Assembly (NCBI GenBank): GCA_937863685.1
Contig: CALMGM010000014.1
Coordinates: forward strand, 1-32,012
DNA length: 32,012 nt
Direction: 5' to 3'
From: an uncultured bacterium
GTDB taxonomy: Bacteria > Edwardsbacteria > AC1 > EtOH8
A program made the position numbers and the translations under genes. Positions 23,702-31,801 of the stretch are shown here, one piece after another. The notes below the pieces were generated by a model. It worked only from the letters and a program-made list of their open reading frames with translations. It was not told where the DNA came from and searched no databases. Positions within the stretch are counted from its first letter, which is position 1; each line of letters begins with the position of its first letter.

Positions 23702-24820
23702 ATGATGAAAACCAGCCTCCATAGATCGCTGATATCCGGCCTTTTCCTGCTGCTGCTGGCGGCCCCGGCTCTGGCCCAGGTCAAGGGGATGTGGGTGGTG
23801 CGCTATTCCTTGACCTCGCCGAAAAATGTCAAGAAGATCGTGGCCCAGGCCCACCAGGCCGGGGTCAACAACCTGTTCGTGCAGTTCTACGCCCGGGGCG
23901 AGGCCTATTACGATTCCAAGCTGGCGCCCACCGCCGACTGCGTGACCAAAAATTTCGATCCGCTGGCCCTGATGGTCAAGGAATGCAAGGCCAAGGGAAT
24001 AAAGATCCACGCCTGGATCAACGTCTATTTCGTCTGGTCCTCGGACCGCAGGCCCCGGGACGGGCGCCACGCCTATTACAAGGGCGATGGCTGGTTCGCC
24101 GCCGACCCCCAGGGCCGGAGTTTAAAGGATTATTCACAAAAGGAACTGGGTCAGAGAAATCTCGAAGGCGTCTACCTTTCGCCCTCCAGCCCGGAGGTGA
24201 AGACCTATCTGCGGGAGCTGGTGAGGGAGATCCTTTTCAAATACGACGTGGACGGGATCCATCTGGATTACGTCCGGTATGGCAGCATCAACTATTCCTA
24301 CGACGTCTCCAGCCGCACCAGCTTCTACAACCAGTACAAGGTGGATCCTTTCGCCCTGCTGGACGGGAACCGGGCCCTGGAGCCGTATTGGGCGACCTGG
24401 CAGCAGTGGCGAATGTACCAGATAACCGACCTGGTAGCCCAGCTGAAGTTCGACATCGTCAAGTTCAACCCCTGGGTGCAGCTGTCGGCCGCGGTCAAGC
24501 CCGACCCGGACGAGGCCAGGCTGTCGTTCGGACAGGACTGGCCGGCCTGGCTGGAGAACCGCTGGGCCGATTTCGTGGTGCTGATGGATTATTCGGCCAA
24601 CACCGGCACCGTGGTGCGGCTGGCCCAAAAGGCCGTGGCTTACAAGGGCCAGGGACAGGTCTACGTGGGGCTGGGCGCCTGGCGGGACAGCATGGACGGG
24701 CTGATGGAGAAGATTCGGGCCCTGCGCCAGGCCGGGATCAACGATATCGTGCTGTTCTCCTACGACGGGCTGGCCCAGCGCAAGATCAGCTTCGAGACGC
24801 TGAAGCACCGGGGGTTCTGA
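23702..24820 (+). CDS. Secreted GHL10-type glycosyl hydrolase-like protein
   Basis: The 372-residue protein starts with a signal peptide (residues 1-25, LLLLAAPALA). The mature part is a (beta/alpha)8 barrel of the GHL10/DUF187 kind: GMWVVRYSLTSPKNVKKIV, then NLFVQFYARGEAYYDS, IKIHAWINVYFVW and DGIHLDYVRY (about residue 185). VVLMDYS and DIVLFSYDGL come late in the barrel. Members act, or are predicted to act, on cell-surface or exported polysaccharides; no substrate can be inferred here. ATG 23702 (or 23705) is favoured because the upstream frame passes through the hairpin and encodes no signal peptide. A terminator follows. Confidence 0.85.
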   Translation: MMKTSLHRSLISGLFLLLLAAPALAQVKGMWVVRYSLTSPKNVKKIVAQAHQAGVNNLFVQFYARGEAYYDSKLAPTADCVTKNFDPLALMVKECKAKGIKIHAWINVYFVWSSDRRPRDGRHAYYKGDGWFAADPQGRSLKDYSQKELGQRNLEGVYLSPSSPEVKTYLRELVREILFKYDVDGIHLDYVRYGSINYSYDVSSRTSFYNQYKVDPFALLDGNRALEPYWATWQQWRMYQITDLVAQLKFDIVKFNPWVQLSAAVKPDPDEARLSFGQDWPAWLENRWADFVVLMDYSANTGTVVRLAQKAVAYKGQGQVYVGLGAWRDSMDGLMEKIRALRQAGINDIVLFSYDGLAQRKISFETLKHRGF

Positions 24821-24837
24821 TTGTTTTGATGAAATTA

Positions 24838-24871
24838 CCGCCTGCCGTCACAAATGGCAGGCTTTTTATTT
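24838..24871 (+). terminator. Terminator after the GHL10 gene
   Basis: GCCTGCC-GTCACAAAT-GGCAGGC forms a 7-bp stem with loop, followed by TTTTTATTTAT. It lies 20 nt after the stop of the GHL10-type gene and just before the promoter of the next one. Confidence 0.8.
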
Positions 24872-24876
24872 ATATC

Positions 24877-24905
24877 TTGCATTTATTCAACCCTAAGAGT
24901 AAAAT
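24877..24905 (+). promoter_or_regulatory. Promoter of the DUF4159 gene, probably leaderless
   Basis: TTGCAT (24877-24882) and TAAAAT (24900-24905) are separated by 17 nt. The ATG lies at 24912, only six bases after the -10 box. A normal initiation point, about 7 nt after the -10 hexamer, would coincide with the start codon. No Shine-Dalgarno sequence is seen. The short distance between the GHL10 terminator and this gene supports an independent promoter here. Confidence 0.6.
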
Positions 24906-24911
24906 TACATT

Positions 24912-25568
24912 ATGAAAAGAATCTTTGCCCTCATAGCTCTGATTGCTCTCTTTGCCGGCATTAACGCCTGTCTGGCCGGGGGGATAGACATTGCCCGGCT
25001 TAAATACGGCGGGGGCGGGGATTGGTACAACGATCCCGACGAGGAGACCAATCTGCTGAAGGAATATTCCACCCGCACCGGGCAGGAGGTGGATCCCGAA
25101 AAATACAATATTTCGGCCAACGACGACCAGCTTTTCTCCCACCCCTTTCTGTTCATCACCGGGCACGGCGAAATAAAATTCACCGAACGGGAGGTCAAAC
25201 GACTCCGGCGATACATCGAGACAGGCGGCTTCATCTATGCCGATGATGATTTCGGCATGGATACCACCTTCCGCCGGGAGATGAAAAGGATCCTGCCGGA
25301 ATGTTCTTTGCAGGAACTGCCCTTCACCCATCCCATCTACCACTGCTATTACGACTTCAGCGGCGGGCTGCCCAAGATCCACGAGCACGAGAAGGGCCGC
25401 CCGGTGGGCTACGGCATATATTTTCAGGAGCGGCTGGTGCTGTTCTACAGCTTTAACACCAATATCTCGGACGGCTGGACCAACGCCCATAACGACCCGC
25501 CGGAGGTGCGGGAACAGGCCATCAGGATGGGGATAAACATCCTGTGGTATGCAGTTACCAATCCGTAG
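24912..25568 (+). CDS. Secreted DUF4159 family protein
   Basis: The 218-residue product has a signal peptide (MKRIFALIALIALFAGINACLA, residues 1-22 region) and then IDIARLKYGGGGDWYNDPDEETNLLKEY, the characteristic DUF4159 start. Further family motifs are HPFLFITGHGEIKFTEREVKRLRRYIETGGFIYADDDFG (about residues 76-116) and the late YSFNTNISDGWTNAH. The mature protein would act in the periplasm or outside. DUF4159 genes are often near DUF4175, MoxR-type and VWA genes in Gram-negative bacteria. Its biochemical role is unknown. DUF4175 follows after a 237-nt repeat-bearing spacer. Confidence 0.85.
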   Translation: MKRIFALIALIALFAGINACLAGGIDIARLKYGGGGDWYNDPDEETNLLKEYSTRTGQEVDPEKYNISANDDQLFSHPFLFITGHGEIKFTEREVKRLRRYIETGGFIYADDDFGMDTTFRREMKRILPECSLQELPFTHPIYHCYYDFSGGLPKIHEHEKGRPVGYGIYFQERLVLFYSFNTNISDGWTNAHNDPPEVREQAIRMGINILWYAVTNP

Positions 25569-25592
25569 AAATTAAACCGAACCAATCCTTAA

Positions 25593-25675
25593 ACCATCCC
25601 CTCCTTGATCAAGGAGGGGATGCCCTGAGCCGTACAGGCTATTGTTTGCTAGCGAAGTGGGATAAAGGGGTGGTC
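25593..25675. repeat. Palindromic repeat element
   Basis: Positions 25595-25622 are a perfect 28-nt palindrome with 14-base arms of CATCCCCTCCTTGA. Its outer part, ACCATCCCCT at 25593-25602, is mirrored by AGGGGTGGT at 25667-25675, so the whole looks like an inverted-repeat-bounded unit of about 80 bp. It is of the same CCCCTC/GAGGGG style as the palindromes at 16666, 21179, 22198 and 31946. Confidence 0.7.
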
Positions 25676-25757
25676 AAACGGGCATATGAATTCATGAATA
25701 AAAGATCATTATTTTAAAATATTTATGCACAAATGCCTTGCACAAAGGAAGAGGTCT

Positions 25758-25791
25758 AAAAGCCTGGATTCCTTCCTTCGAAGGAATGACA
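25758..25791. repeat. Second short palindrome upstream of DUF4175
   Basis: ATTCCTTCCTTCGAAGGAAT is part of a self-complementary stretch just before the DUF4175 start. The same kind of motif (GGATTCC...GGAATGACA) is a common dispersed repeat in many genomes. I see no promoter that I can trust between it and the gene. Confidence 0.5.
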
Positions 25792-25805
25792 CGCAAGTCT
25801 ATTAA

Positions 25806-28800
25806 TTGACGCAGTATAAAATGGATCAAAGAGATCACATAGGTTTAAAAACAGTCCTTCAGGGTTTTCACCGGAGGCAGCGGTTTGTACGCACGATAAA
25901 TATATTGATAGCTTCATTATATATCGGCTTAGGTTGGCTATTGCTGCTGCACCTGGCCGATTGGATATTCATACTGCCCTCAACGGTCAGGCTCATCTTA
26001 TCGTATACGACTTTGATCGCCTTGCCGGTTCTGGCGATATATCTTCTGTTCTTATGGCTGCGTCAGGCGGATCACCTAAAGATATCCTTAGATATCGAAA
26101 AAGCCCTGCCGGAACTGAGACAGGAGATATCCACCGCGGTACAGTTCGCTTTGGAAAAAGAGAACCGGGAAAATTATTCCCGGCAGTTGATAGCCGATCT
26201 CACCCAGAGGGCGGAGGAGAAGCTGAAAGGGCTTCAGGGCTGGAAAATATTTCCGGTAAGGGCATTGCCTTTCGGCAAGACGGCTGTCTATCTTTTATTA
26301 TCGCTGACATTCATCAGCATGATCAGACCGAACGAGATAGAGATAAGCCTGGTGCGCTATATATCGCCCGATGGGGTCATTGGTAATTGGGAGGGGATCA
26401 AAATAAACCCCGGAGATGTCCGGGTGGCCAGGGGAAACGAAATAATAGTTGATATCGCCAATCCGGGCCTTACAACGGGCAGGATAGAGTGGCGGGGAGC
26501 AATAAGGGGGTCGGCTTCCATGACCATCAGCGATGGAAAGCTGGCGGCCAAGATCAATGATATCCAAACCCCGCTTGATTACCGCATATTGCTGGGGCGC
26601 CGGCAGAGCCGTTTTTATAGAATAGATTGCTACACTCCGCTGCTGCTGTCGGATATCAGGATCAAGATAACATCACCCCGATACACCGGCTTTCAGGTCC
26701 GACAGATGGAGAACCAGGGGGATGTCACCGCCATCAGGGGGTCACGGGTTGATATAACGGCGGCCTCCAGCCTGCCATTGGAGGAGGCCGGGCTGACCTT
26801 TGACCGGAGCGGACAGAAGAATGTGGCGATAACCGAAGGCCGGCAGTTATCGGGAAGCTTTCATATCGGCCAAAGCCAAAAGTACCGCCTGTGGGGCCGC
26901 ACCGCCCAGGGCGATACCTTCGTCAACCCGGCGGTTTACGGCATAACCTGCCTGGAGGACGAGCCGCCGGTGATCGAGATCACCTCCCCGGAGGGAGAGG
27001 TAATGCTGGGCGAGGACATGAATATTCTCTTGAGAGGCCTGGCTGGCGACGATCTCGGACTTTCTTCCGTCAGATTGGGACACATCAGCGATGGACAACA
27101 AAGCTATCAGGAGATCAACCGCTGGCAGAAATGTCCCGAGGATGCCGCGGTGGAATATGTTTGGGACGCCGGCCGCCTGGACGTCCTGCCGGGCGATTCG
27201 GTGGTCTACTGGCTGGAGGCCCTGGACAACGATGCGGTGTCCGGACCCAAGGCCGGGCGCAGCCGGGTCCAGGTGCTCCGGGTGCCGACCATAGAGGATA
27301 TCTACCGTTCGATGGCTCAAGCTGATTCTGTTGTGATGGAAGAGATCGGACAGACCGAGGAACCCCGCAATCAGTTGAAGGAGGAGATAGATAAACTGTC
27401 CCAGAGCCTGAAGGAGGCCAGGAAGATAGACTGGCAGCAGCAGGCGGCGGCCGAGCAGGTGCTGAAAAAACAGCAGGAACTGGCGGATCGGCTGGAGAAG
27501 GCCATGGAACAGGCGGCCGAGGATCTGGCCCAGCGGGAGAACAAATGGAGCTTCGACCAGGAGACCATGGAGAAGCTGGCCCAGCTGCGGGAGCTGTTCG
27601 ACCAGGTGGCCACCGACCAGATGCGGCAGGACATGGAACGGCTGAGGCAGGCCCTGGATAAACTGGACAAGCAGGAGGTCAGCCGGGCCCTGGACAACCT
27701 GAAACTTTCCCAGGAGGATTTCAAGCGGCAGCTGGATCAGACCCTGGAGCTCATGAAGGAACTGCGGCAGGAACAGCAGATGGAGAAGCTGGACCGCCAG
27801 CTGCAGGAGATGGCCCGGCAGCAGAAGGATCTGAAGGAGAGGACCGAGAACCGTTCGAATAATGATCAAAACCAAAGACTGTCGGTCGAACAGAGACAAC
27901 TGGCGGAGGATCTGCAGAAGATCTCGGGGGAGATGCAGGATCTGGCCAGGGAGCTCAAAGAGTCCAACCGGGAGGCTTCGCAGAAATTGGGCGAAAATAC
28001 CGACCGGCTGCAGCAGAAGCAGACCGGACGAAAGATGGAAAATGCCTCGCAGTCCCTGTCCCGAAATGAAAATTCCCAGGCGGCCGACCTGCAGAAACAG
28101 GTATTGTCTGAGCTCTCCGTGATCTCCTCGGGGATGCAAAGCGCCCGCAGCAGCATGAGGCAGGCCAAAAATAAGGCGGCGGCCAAGGCTATCCAGCAAA
28201 GGGCCCGGGACCTGCTGGATCTTTCCCGCCAGCAGGAAAGCTTAAACCAGGCGGCGGACGATGCGGCGGCCGACCGGAACGACCTGGCAAACCAGCAGCA
28301 GATAATCCGGCGGCAGGCCGAACGCATAGGACAGGAGCTGGACAACATGGCCCGGAACAACATGCTGCTGTCACCTCGCTCCCAGCAGATGATGCAGGAG
28401 GCGGCCAGGCAGATGGACCAGGCGGCCCAGGCCCATTCGGAGGGCCGCGGCGACCAGGCCCTAAAAGGCGGCCAGAGAGCCCTGGCTTCGCTCAACGGCG
28501 CCGCCATCAGCCTGATGGAATCATCCGGCGGCCAGGGCGGCGGCTCCGGCGATATGATGCAGGACCTTTCCGGACTGTCAGGACAACAACGGGAGGTCAA
28601 CGACGGCACCAGTTCCCTGCTGCCGATACCTCAGGAGGGCGGCGGGCAGATGTCGCCGCAGGCCCGCAGCCAGATGTCCCGGCTGGCCGCCCGGCAGGAG
28701 GCGGTCCGGCAGGGCATGGAGGAATTTAATCAAAAATACGGCGGCCGCAGGGACAAAACCGGGCGGATGGACGATTTGGTGGAAGAGATGAAGCAGGTGA

Positions 28801-29087
28801 TAGGGGACCTCAAGAAACAACAGGTCAGCCGCCAGACCATCGAGAGGCAGGAGAGGATACTGACCCGGATGCTGGATGCCCAGCAGTCCCTTAAGGAGAG
28901 GGATTTCTCCAAGCAGCGCCGGTCGGAAAGCGGCCGCCTGCCGGACAACGGCTATCGCCCGCCCCAGGCGGATAAAGGACGATGGACCCCGCAGGGCCTG
29001 CCGGCCTGGAAGAACTGGCGGCAGGAATATTATCCGCTGGAATATAAAGAGATATTGGAGGAGTACTTCAGATCGCTGGGACAATGA
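25806..29087 (+). CDS. DUF4175 family membrane protein with long coiled coil
   Basis: The 1093-residue protein (TTG start at 25806; ATG 25821 would give 1088) has membrane spans at about residues 31-50, 62-85 and 158-173. A beta-rich extracytoplasmic region follows, with segments such as LLLSDIRIKITSPRYTGF and EPPVIEITSPEGEVMLGEDM. From about 495 to 1030 it is a Gln/Glu/Arg-rich coiled coil, and it ends with REYYPLEYKEILEEYFRSLGQ. This fits DUF4175, whose function is unknown and may be in envelope organisation or linked to MoxR/VWA clusters. It overlaps the TPR gene by four bases (ATGA at 29084-29087), so the two are coupled. Confidence 0.8.
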   Translation: MTQYKMDQRDHIGLKTVLQGFHRRQRFVRTINILIASLYIGLGWLLLLHLADWIFILPSTVRLILSYTTLIALPVLAIYLLFLWLRQADHLKISLDIEKALPELRQEISTAVQFALEKENRENYSRQLIADLTQRAEEKLKGLQGWKIFPVRALPFGKTAVYLLLSLTFISMIRPNEIEISLVRYISPDGVIGNWEGIKINPGDVRVARGNEIIVDIANPGLTTGRIEWRGAIRGSASMTISDGKLAAKINDIQTPLDYRILLGRRQSRFYRIDCYTPLLLSDIRIKITSPRYTGFQVRQMENQGDVTAIRGSRVDITAASSLPLEEAGLTFDRSGQKNVAITEGRQLSGSFHIGQSQKYRLWGRTAQGDTFVNPAVYGITCLEDEPPVIEITSPEGEVMLGEDMNILLRGLAGDDLGLSSVRLGHISDGQQSYQEINRWQKCPEDAAVEYVWDAGRLDVLPGDSVVYWLEALDNDAVSGPKAGRSRVQVLRVPTIEDIYRSMAQADSVVMEEIGQTEEPRNQLKEEIDKLSQSLKEARKIDWQQQAAAEQVLKKQQELADRLEKAMEQAAEDLAQRENKWSFDQETMEKLAQLRELFDQVATDQMRQDMERLRQALDKLDKQEVSRALDNLKLSQEDFKRQLDQTLELMKELRQEQQMEKLDRQLQEMARQQKDLKERTENRSNNDQNQRLSVEQRQLAEDLQKISGEMQDLARELKESNREASQKLGENTDRLQQKQTGRKMENASQSLSRNENSQAADLQKQVLSELSVISSGMQSARSSMRQAKNKAAAKAIQQRARDLLDLSRQQESLNQAADDAAADRNDLANQQQIIRRQAERIGQELDNMARNNMLLSPRSQQMMQEAARQMDQAAQAHSEGRGDQALKGGQRALASLNGAAISLMESSGGQGGGSGDMMQDLSGLSGQQREVNDGTSSLLPIPQEGGGQMSPQARSQMSRLAARQEAVRQGMEEFNQKYGGRRDKTGRMDDLVEEMKQVIGDLKKQQVSRQTIERQERILTRMLDAQQSLKERDFSKQRRSESGRLPDNGYRPPQADKGRWTPQGLPAWKNWRQEYYPLEYKEILEEYFRSLGQ

Positions 29088-30619
29088 AAATAAAATTCAA
29101 CCTGCTGATAGTGCCGGCGCTATGCCTGGCCCTTTTTACGGCCCAGGGACAGAAGCCCCAACGCTTCGATTATTCAATTTGGCAGAAGGCGGTGGCCTCC
29201 TTAAGGGAGGGCCACCGTGAGACGGCTTTGGAACAATTCAAGCTGTCGCTGGGCGACAAGCCCGACCAGGAAATGGTCCGCCAGGCCGGTCGAATATTGC
29301 AGCAGGCGGAGGCTACCAGCCAGGCCCAGGCCCTCTATCTTTGGTGCCGGAAGGCTCTCAAAGAAAACGAGGTCTTTGCCTATGAGTTGGGCGAGATCTA
29401 TCAGCAGCAGTTGAAATACCTGGAGGCAGTGCGGGAGTTTGCCCGGGCCCTGAAACAGCAGCCGGGGAAGACCATCGGAAAATTCGAGGAGCTTTCCCTG
29501 CAGGCGGGATATAACGCCATCGCCGTCCTGGCTGAAAACGAAGTGGACCCCGAAACTGATGACGGAAGATGGCTGCTGGGAGAGCTTTTCCGCAAGTCCG
29601 GGGATACCCAAAGGGCCTGGCATTATCAAAAGAAAATAAAGGACCCGAAGCGCCTGCGAATGGCGGTCAGCCAGCTGACGGCCCGGCCCGGCCCGGGCAT
29701 TGCCACAGCCATAGGGGTCGTCTCAGAATATCTGGAGCAAGAGCGGCCCGACGATGTTTTCTGGAAGACCCGGCTTTCCGAACTATACCTTCAGCAGGGC
29801 GATCATCAAAGGGCCGAGAAGATTTTATCCTTGCTTTCGGACAAAAAGATCCCCGGGGCCCAGCTGGAACTGGCCGGCCTGTGGCTGAGATACAATAATG
29901 ATCCCCGCCGGGCCAGGGCCCTGATAGAAGGGCAGAAAAAATACTGGCCGGATTCATTGAAGACTGAGGGGGATTTTACCGTCTGCTTGTGCCTGATGGC
30001 CATGAACAATTGGGAGCAAGCCATGGATAAATGCACCGGGCTGGCTGAGGGCAAATATCCCCAAGGCATAAAACAGCGGGCCTATTATCTTTTGGGAGAG
30101 ATAAAATTGGCCAGGGATCAGTCGGAGGAGGCCCTGAAATATTACGGACAGGCGGCCCGGGCAGAAGAGGAGGGCGCCTATGCCAATGATGCACTGGCCA
30201 GGATCCTATTGATTTCCCAGTCCAAAACTGATAAAATCTCTGCAGTTAAGTTGCTGGGCAGGGCGATGAACCTCAAATACCAAGGAGACCTTGACCGGGC
30301 TGGAAAAGCTTTTGCCCAACTGGCCGATTCGGCCTCGGGCACCATGGCCGGAGACCTGGCGCTGTCCGAGCTGGCAGAATTGGATATCGCCCAGGAGCGC
30401 TTCAAACAAGCGATCGACAAGATGAAGCGGCTGGCTGAAAGCTCTTCCGATACCATGACAGCGGCCAACGCCTATTACCGGATGGGCCGGATATACTACC
30501 ACCAGCTCAAACAAAAAAAAGCGGCCCTGGAGTGCTGGCGGGCCGGTATCATAAAATATCCCAACACCTCGTGGGCCGAGATGATGCGTCAGGAGATGGA
30601 ATCCGGACAGGGCCAATAG
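29084..30619 (+). CDS. Secreted TPR-repeat protein
   Basis: The 511-residue product has a signal peptide (MKIKFNLLIVPALCLALFTAQG) and is otherwise helical, with many TPR-like 34-residue units. Examples are EVFAYELGEIYQQQLKYLEAVREFARAL, WKTRLSELYLQQGDHQRAEKIL and RAYYLLGEIKLARDQSEEALKYYGQAA, with further ones toward the C-terminus. It should act as a periplasmic or outer-membrane scaffold. Its coupling with the DUF4175 gene suggests a joint complex. No enzyme motif is seen. Its stop is followed after about 40 nt by clpP, which has its own AGGAGG site. Confidence 0.8.
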   Translation: MKIKFNLLIVPALCLALFTAQGQKPQRFDYSIWQKAVASLREGHRETALEQFKLSLGDKPDQEMVRQAGRILQQAEATSQAQALYLWCRKALKENEVFAYELGEIYQQQLKYLEAVREFARALKQQPGKTIGKFEELSLQAGYNAIAVLAENEVDPETDDGRWLLGELFRKSGDTQRAWHYQKKIKDPKRLRMAVSQLTARPGPGIATAIGVVSEYLEQERPDDVFWKTRLSELYLQQGDHQRAEKILSLLSDKKIPGAQLELAGLWLRYNNDPRRARALIEGQKKYWPDSLKTEGDFTVCLCLMAMNNWEQAMDKCTGLAEGKYPQGIKQRAYYLLGEIKLARDQSEEALKYYGQAARAEEEGAYANDALARILLISQSKTDKISAVKLLGRAMNLKYQGDLDRAGKAFAQLADSASGTMAGDLALSELAELDIAQERFKQAIDKMKRLAESSSDTMTAANAYYRMGRIYYHQLKQKKAALECWRAGIIKYPNTSWAEMMRQEMESGQGQ

Positions 30620-30661
30620 CAAACGAAAAAGATCAATCAAAATATATTTCAGGAGGCAACC

Positions 30662-31261
30662 ATGAGTCTAGTACCGATAGTGATCGAGCAGAGCGGCAGG
30701 GGTGAACGGGCCTACGACATATATTCCCGGCTGTTGAAGGAGCGGATAATCTTCATCGGGACCCCGCTGGACGACGTCGTTTCCAACCTGATCATCGCCC
30801 AGCTGCTGTTCCTGGAGGCCGACGACCCCGAAAAGGATATCTTTCTCTACATCAACTCTCCGGGCGGAGGGGTGTCCTCGGGGCTGGCCATCTATGACAC
30901 CATCCAGTACATCAAACCGGACGTGGTGACCATCTGCATGGGCATGGCCGCCTCCATGGGGGCTCTGCTGCTGTCCAGCGGCGCCAAGGGAAAACGCTTC
31001 GCCCTTCCCAACGCCAGGGTGATGATCCACCAGCCGCTGGGCGGGGTATCGGGCCAGGCGGCCGACATCGAGATCCACGCCAAGGAGATCCTCTTGATCC
31101 GGGAGCAGCTGAACAGGATACTGGCCGATCATACCGGCCAGCCGGTGGACAAGATAGCCAAGGACACCGACCGGAACTTTTGGATGTCCTCCGACGAGGC
31201 CCGGGAATACGGGATAATAGACGATATCATGAAGACCAGGAACCAACTGCCCAAAAAGTAA
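30662..31261 (+). CDS. clpP: ATP-dependent Clp protease proteolytic subunit
   Basis: ClpP is a serine protease that forms a 14-mer degradation chamber with ClpX or ClpA. The 199-residue protein has S98 in [10 protein letters not shown] and H123 in MIHQP as catalytic residues. The N-terminal [25 protein letters not shown] and the oxyanion loop [10 protein letters not shown] are normal. The third triad position differs: family members read DTDRDxF, here it is DTDRNFWMS, so the catalytic Asp appears as N172. AGGAGG stands 6-10 nt before ATG 30662. clpX and tig are not next to it; a tRNA gene follows. Confidence 0.95.
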   Translation: MSLVPIVIEQSGRGERAYDIYSRLLKERIIFIGTPLDDVVSNLIIAQLLFLEADDPEKDIFLYINSPGGGVSSGLAIYDTIQYIKPDVVTICMGMAASMGALLLSSGAKGKRFALPNARVMIHQPLGGVSGQAADIEIHAKEILLIREQLNRILADHTGQPVDKIAKDTDRNFWMSSDEAREYGIIDDIMKTRNQLPKK

Positions 31262-31267
31262 AATTAT

Positions 31268-31297
31268 TTGACTTTTCAATTATATATCTGATATAAT
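31268..31297 (+). promoter_or_regulatory. Sigma70-like promoter of tRNA-Phe
   Basis: TTGACT (31268-31273) and TATAAT (31292-31297) are separated by 18 nt, nearly consensus. The transcript would start around 31304 and run through hairpin-rich leader sequence to the tRNA at 31395. Confidence 0.75.
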
Positions 31298-31318
31298 CAA
31301 CATCTTTGGAGAAGTATT

Positions 31319-31381
31319 GGCTCCGATAGCTTCATGGCTATGTGGAGCACCCCGATGAGATCGGGGGTGGCGGCAGTTCAA
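31319..31381. repeat. Two-hairpin element ending in a tRNA T-arm fragment
   Basis: GCTCC (31320-31324) pairs with GGAGC (31344-31348), and ATAGC (31326-31330) with GCTAT (31337-31341); next comes CCCCGA-TGAGA-TCGGGG. Right after these hairpins stands GTGGCGGCAGTTCAA, and CGGCAGTTCAA (31371-31381) equals a part of the tRNA-Phe T-arm. This suggests a third partial copy of the tRNA 3' region upstream of the true gene. Confidence 0.5.
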
Positions 31382-31394
31382 AAATAATAATTAA

Positions 31395-31470
31395 GCCACG
31401 GTAGCTCAGGTGGTAGAGCAGGGGACTGAAAATCCCCGTGTCGGCAGTTCAACTCTGTCCCGTGGCACCA
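31395..31470 (+). tRNA. tRNA-Phe (GAA)
   Basis: The 76-nt cloverleaf has acceptor arms GCCACGG (31395-31401) and CCGTGGC (31460-31466), discriminator A and encoded CCA (31468-31470). The D-arm is AGCTCAGGTGGTAGAGCA. The anticodon stem GGGGA...TCCCC encloses CTGAAAA, giving anticodon GAA for Phe. The T-arm is GGCAG-TTCAACT-CTGTC. All base pairs of the arms are formed by eye. A terminator follows directly. Confidence 0.95.
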
Positions 31471-31475
31471 TGATA

Positions 31476-31507
31476 AAGCCGGGAGTAACATCCCGGCTTC
31501 TTTTTTT
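31476..31507 (+). terminator. tRNA-Phe terminator
   Basis: AAGCCGGGA-GTAACA-TCCCGGCTT is a strong stem followed by CTTTTTTT. A degenerated second copy (AGCCGGGAGTAATATCCCAGCT) lies at about 31694-31719. Confidence 0.9.
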
Positions 31508-31539
31508 GGGGCGCAGATAAACCCAGATCATTATAAAAA

Positions 31540-31719
31540 GTGTCGGCAGTTCTCAGCCGGCAGAAATGATAGTCATCAAAGCGACGGCTGATCCGCCGCC
31601 GTATGACAGGATAATAATGCTGCTGGCGGGAACTCTGTCCCGTGCCTGTCCGCCGCACCCCGCTAGTGGCGGGGGCAGGAGGAGCACCATGATAAAGCCG
31701 GGAGTAATATCCCAGCTTT
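31540..31719. repeat. Broken duplicate of the tRNA-Phe 3' half and terminator
   Basis: Three blocks repeat the tRNA sequence in order: GTGTCGGCAGTTC (31540-31552, as 31438-31450), AACTCTGTCCCGTG (31631-31644, as 31451-31464) and GCACCATGATAAAGCCGGGA onward (31684-31719, as 31465-31499). Between them lie a 78-bp insert (31553-31630, with TCAGCCG/CGGCTGA and CCGCC/GGCGG stems) and a 39-bp insert (31645-31683, CCCCGC/GCGGGG stem). The duplicate cannot give a functional tRNA. Confidence 0.85.
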
Positions 31720-31741
31720 ATTTATTTTACATAAAATATCC

Positions 31742-31771
31742 TTGACAAAAATGTACCTTTTAGTCTATAGT
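31742..31771 (+). promoter_or_regulatory. Sigma70-like promoter of the last gene
   Basis: TTGACA (31742-31747) and TATAGT (31766-31771) are 18 nt apart. The secreted protein gene starts at 31802, giving a leader of about 25 nt with a weak GAGAG ribosome site. Confidence 0.7.
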
Positions 31772-31801
31772 AAACATAATAAAATAGTGAGAGAATTGAC
31801 C

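Noticed and set aside
26847-28199. Long minus-strand reading frame opposite the DUF4175 coiled coil
   Set aside because: It arises from the biased Gln/Glu/Leu codon pattern of the sense gene; its Leu/His/Gln-rich product resembles no protein I know.
30662-31261. clpP-clpX operon
   Set aside because: The gene is followed by a tRNA with its own promoter; no clpX is present in the window.
31319-31381. Complete tRNA with anticodon GAG upstream of tRNA-Phe
   Set aside because: A D-arm-like and anticodon-like fold can be drawn, but the T-stem and acceptor 3' strand do not pair; two simple hairpins explain the sequence better.
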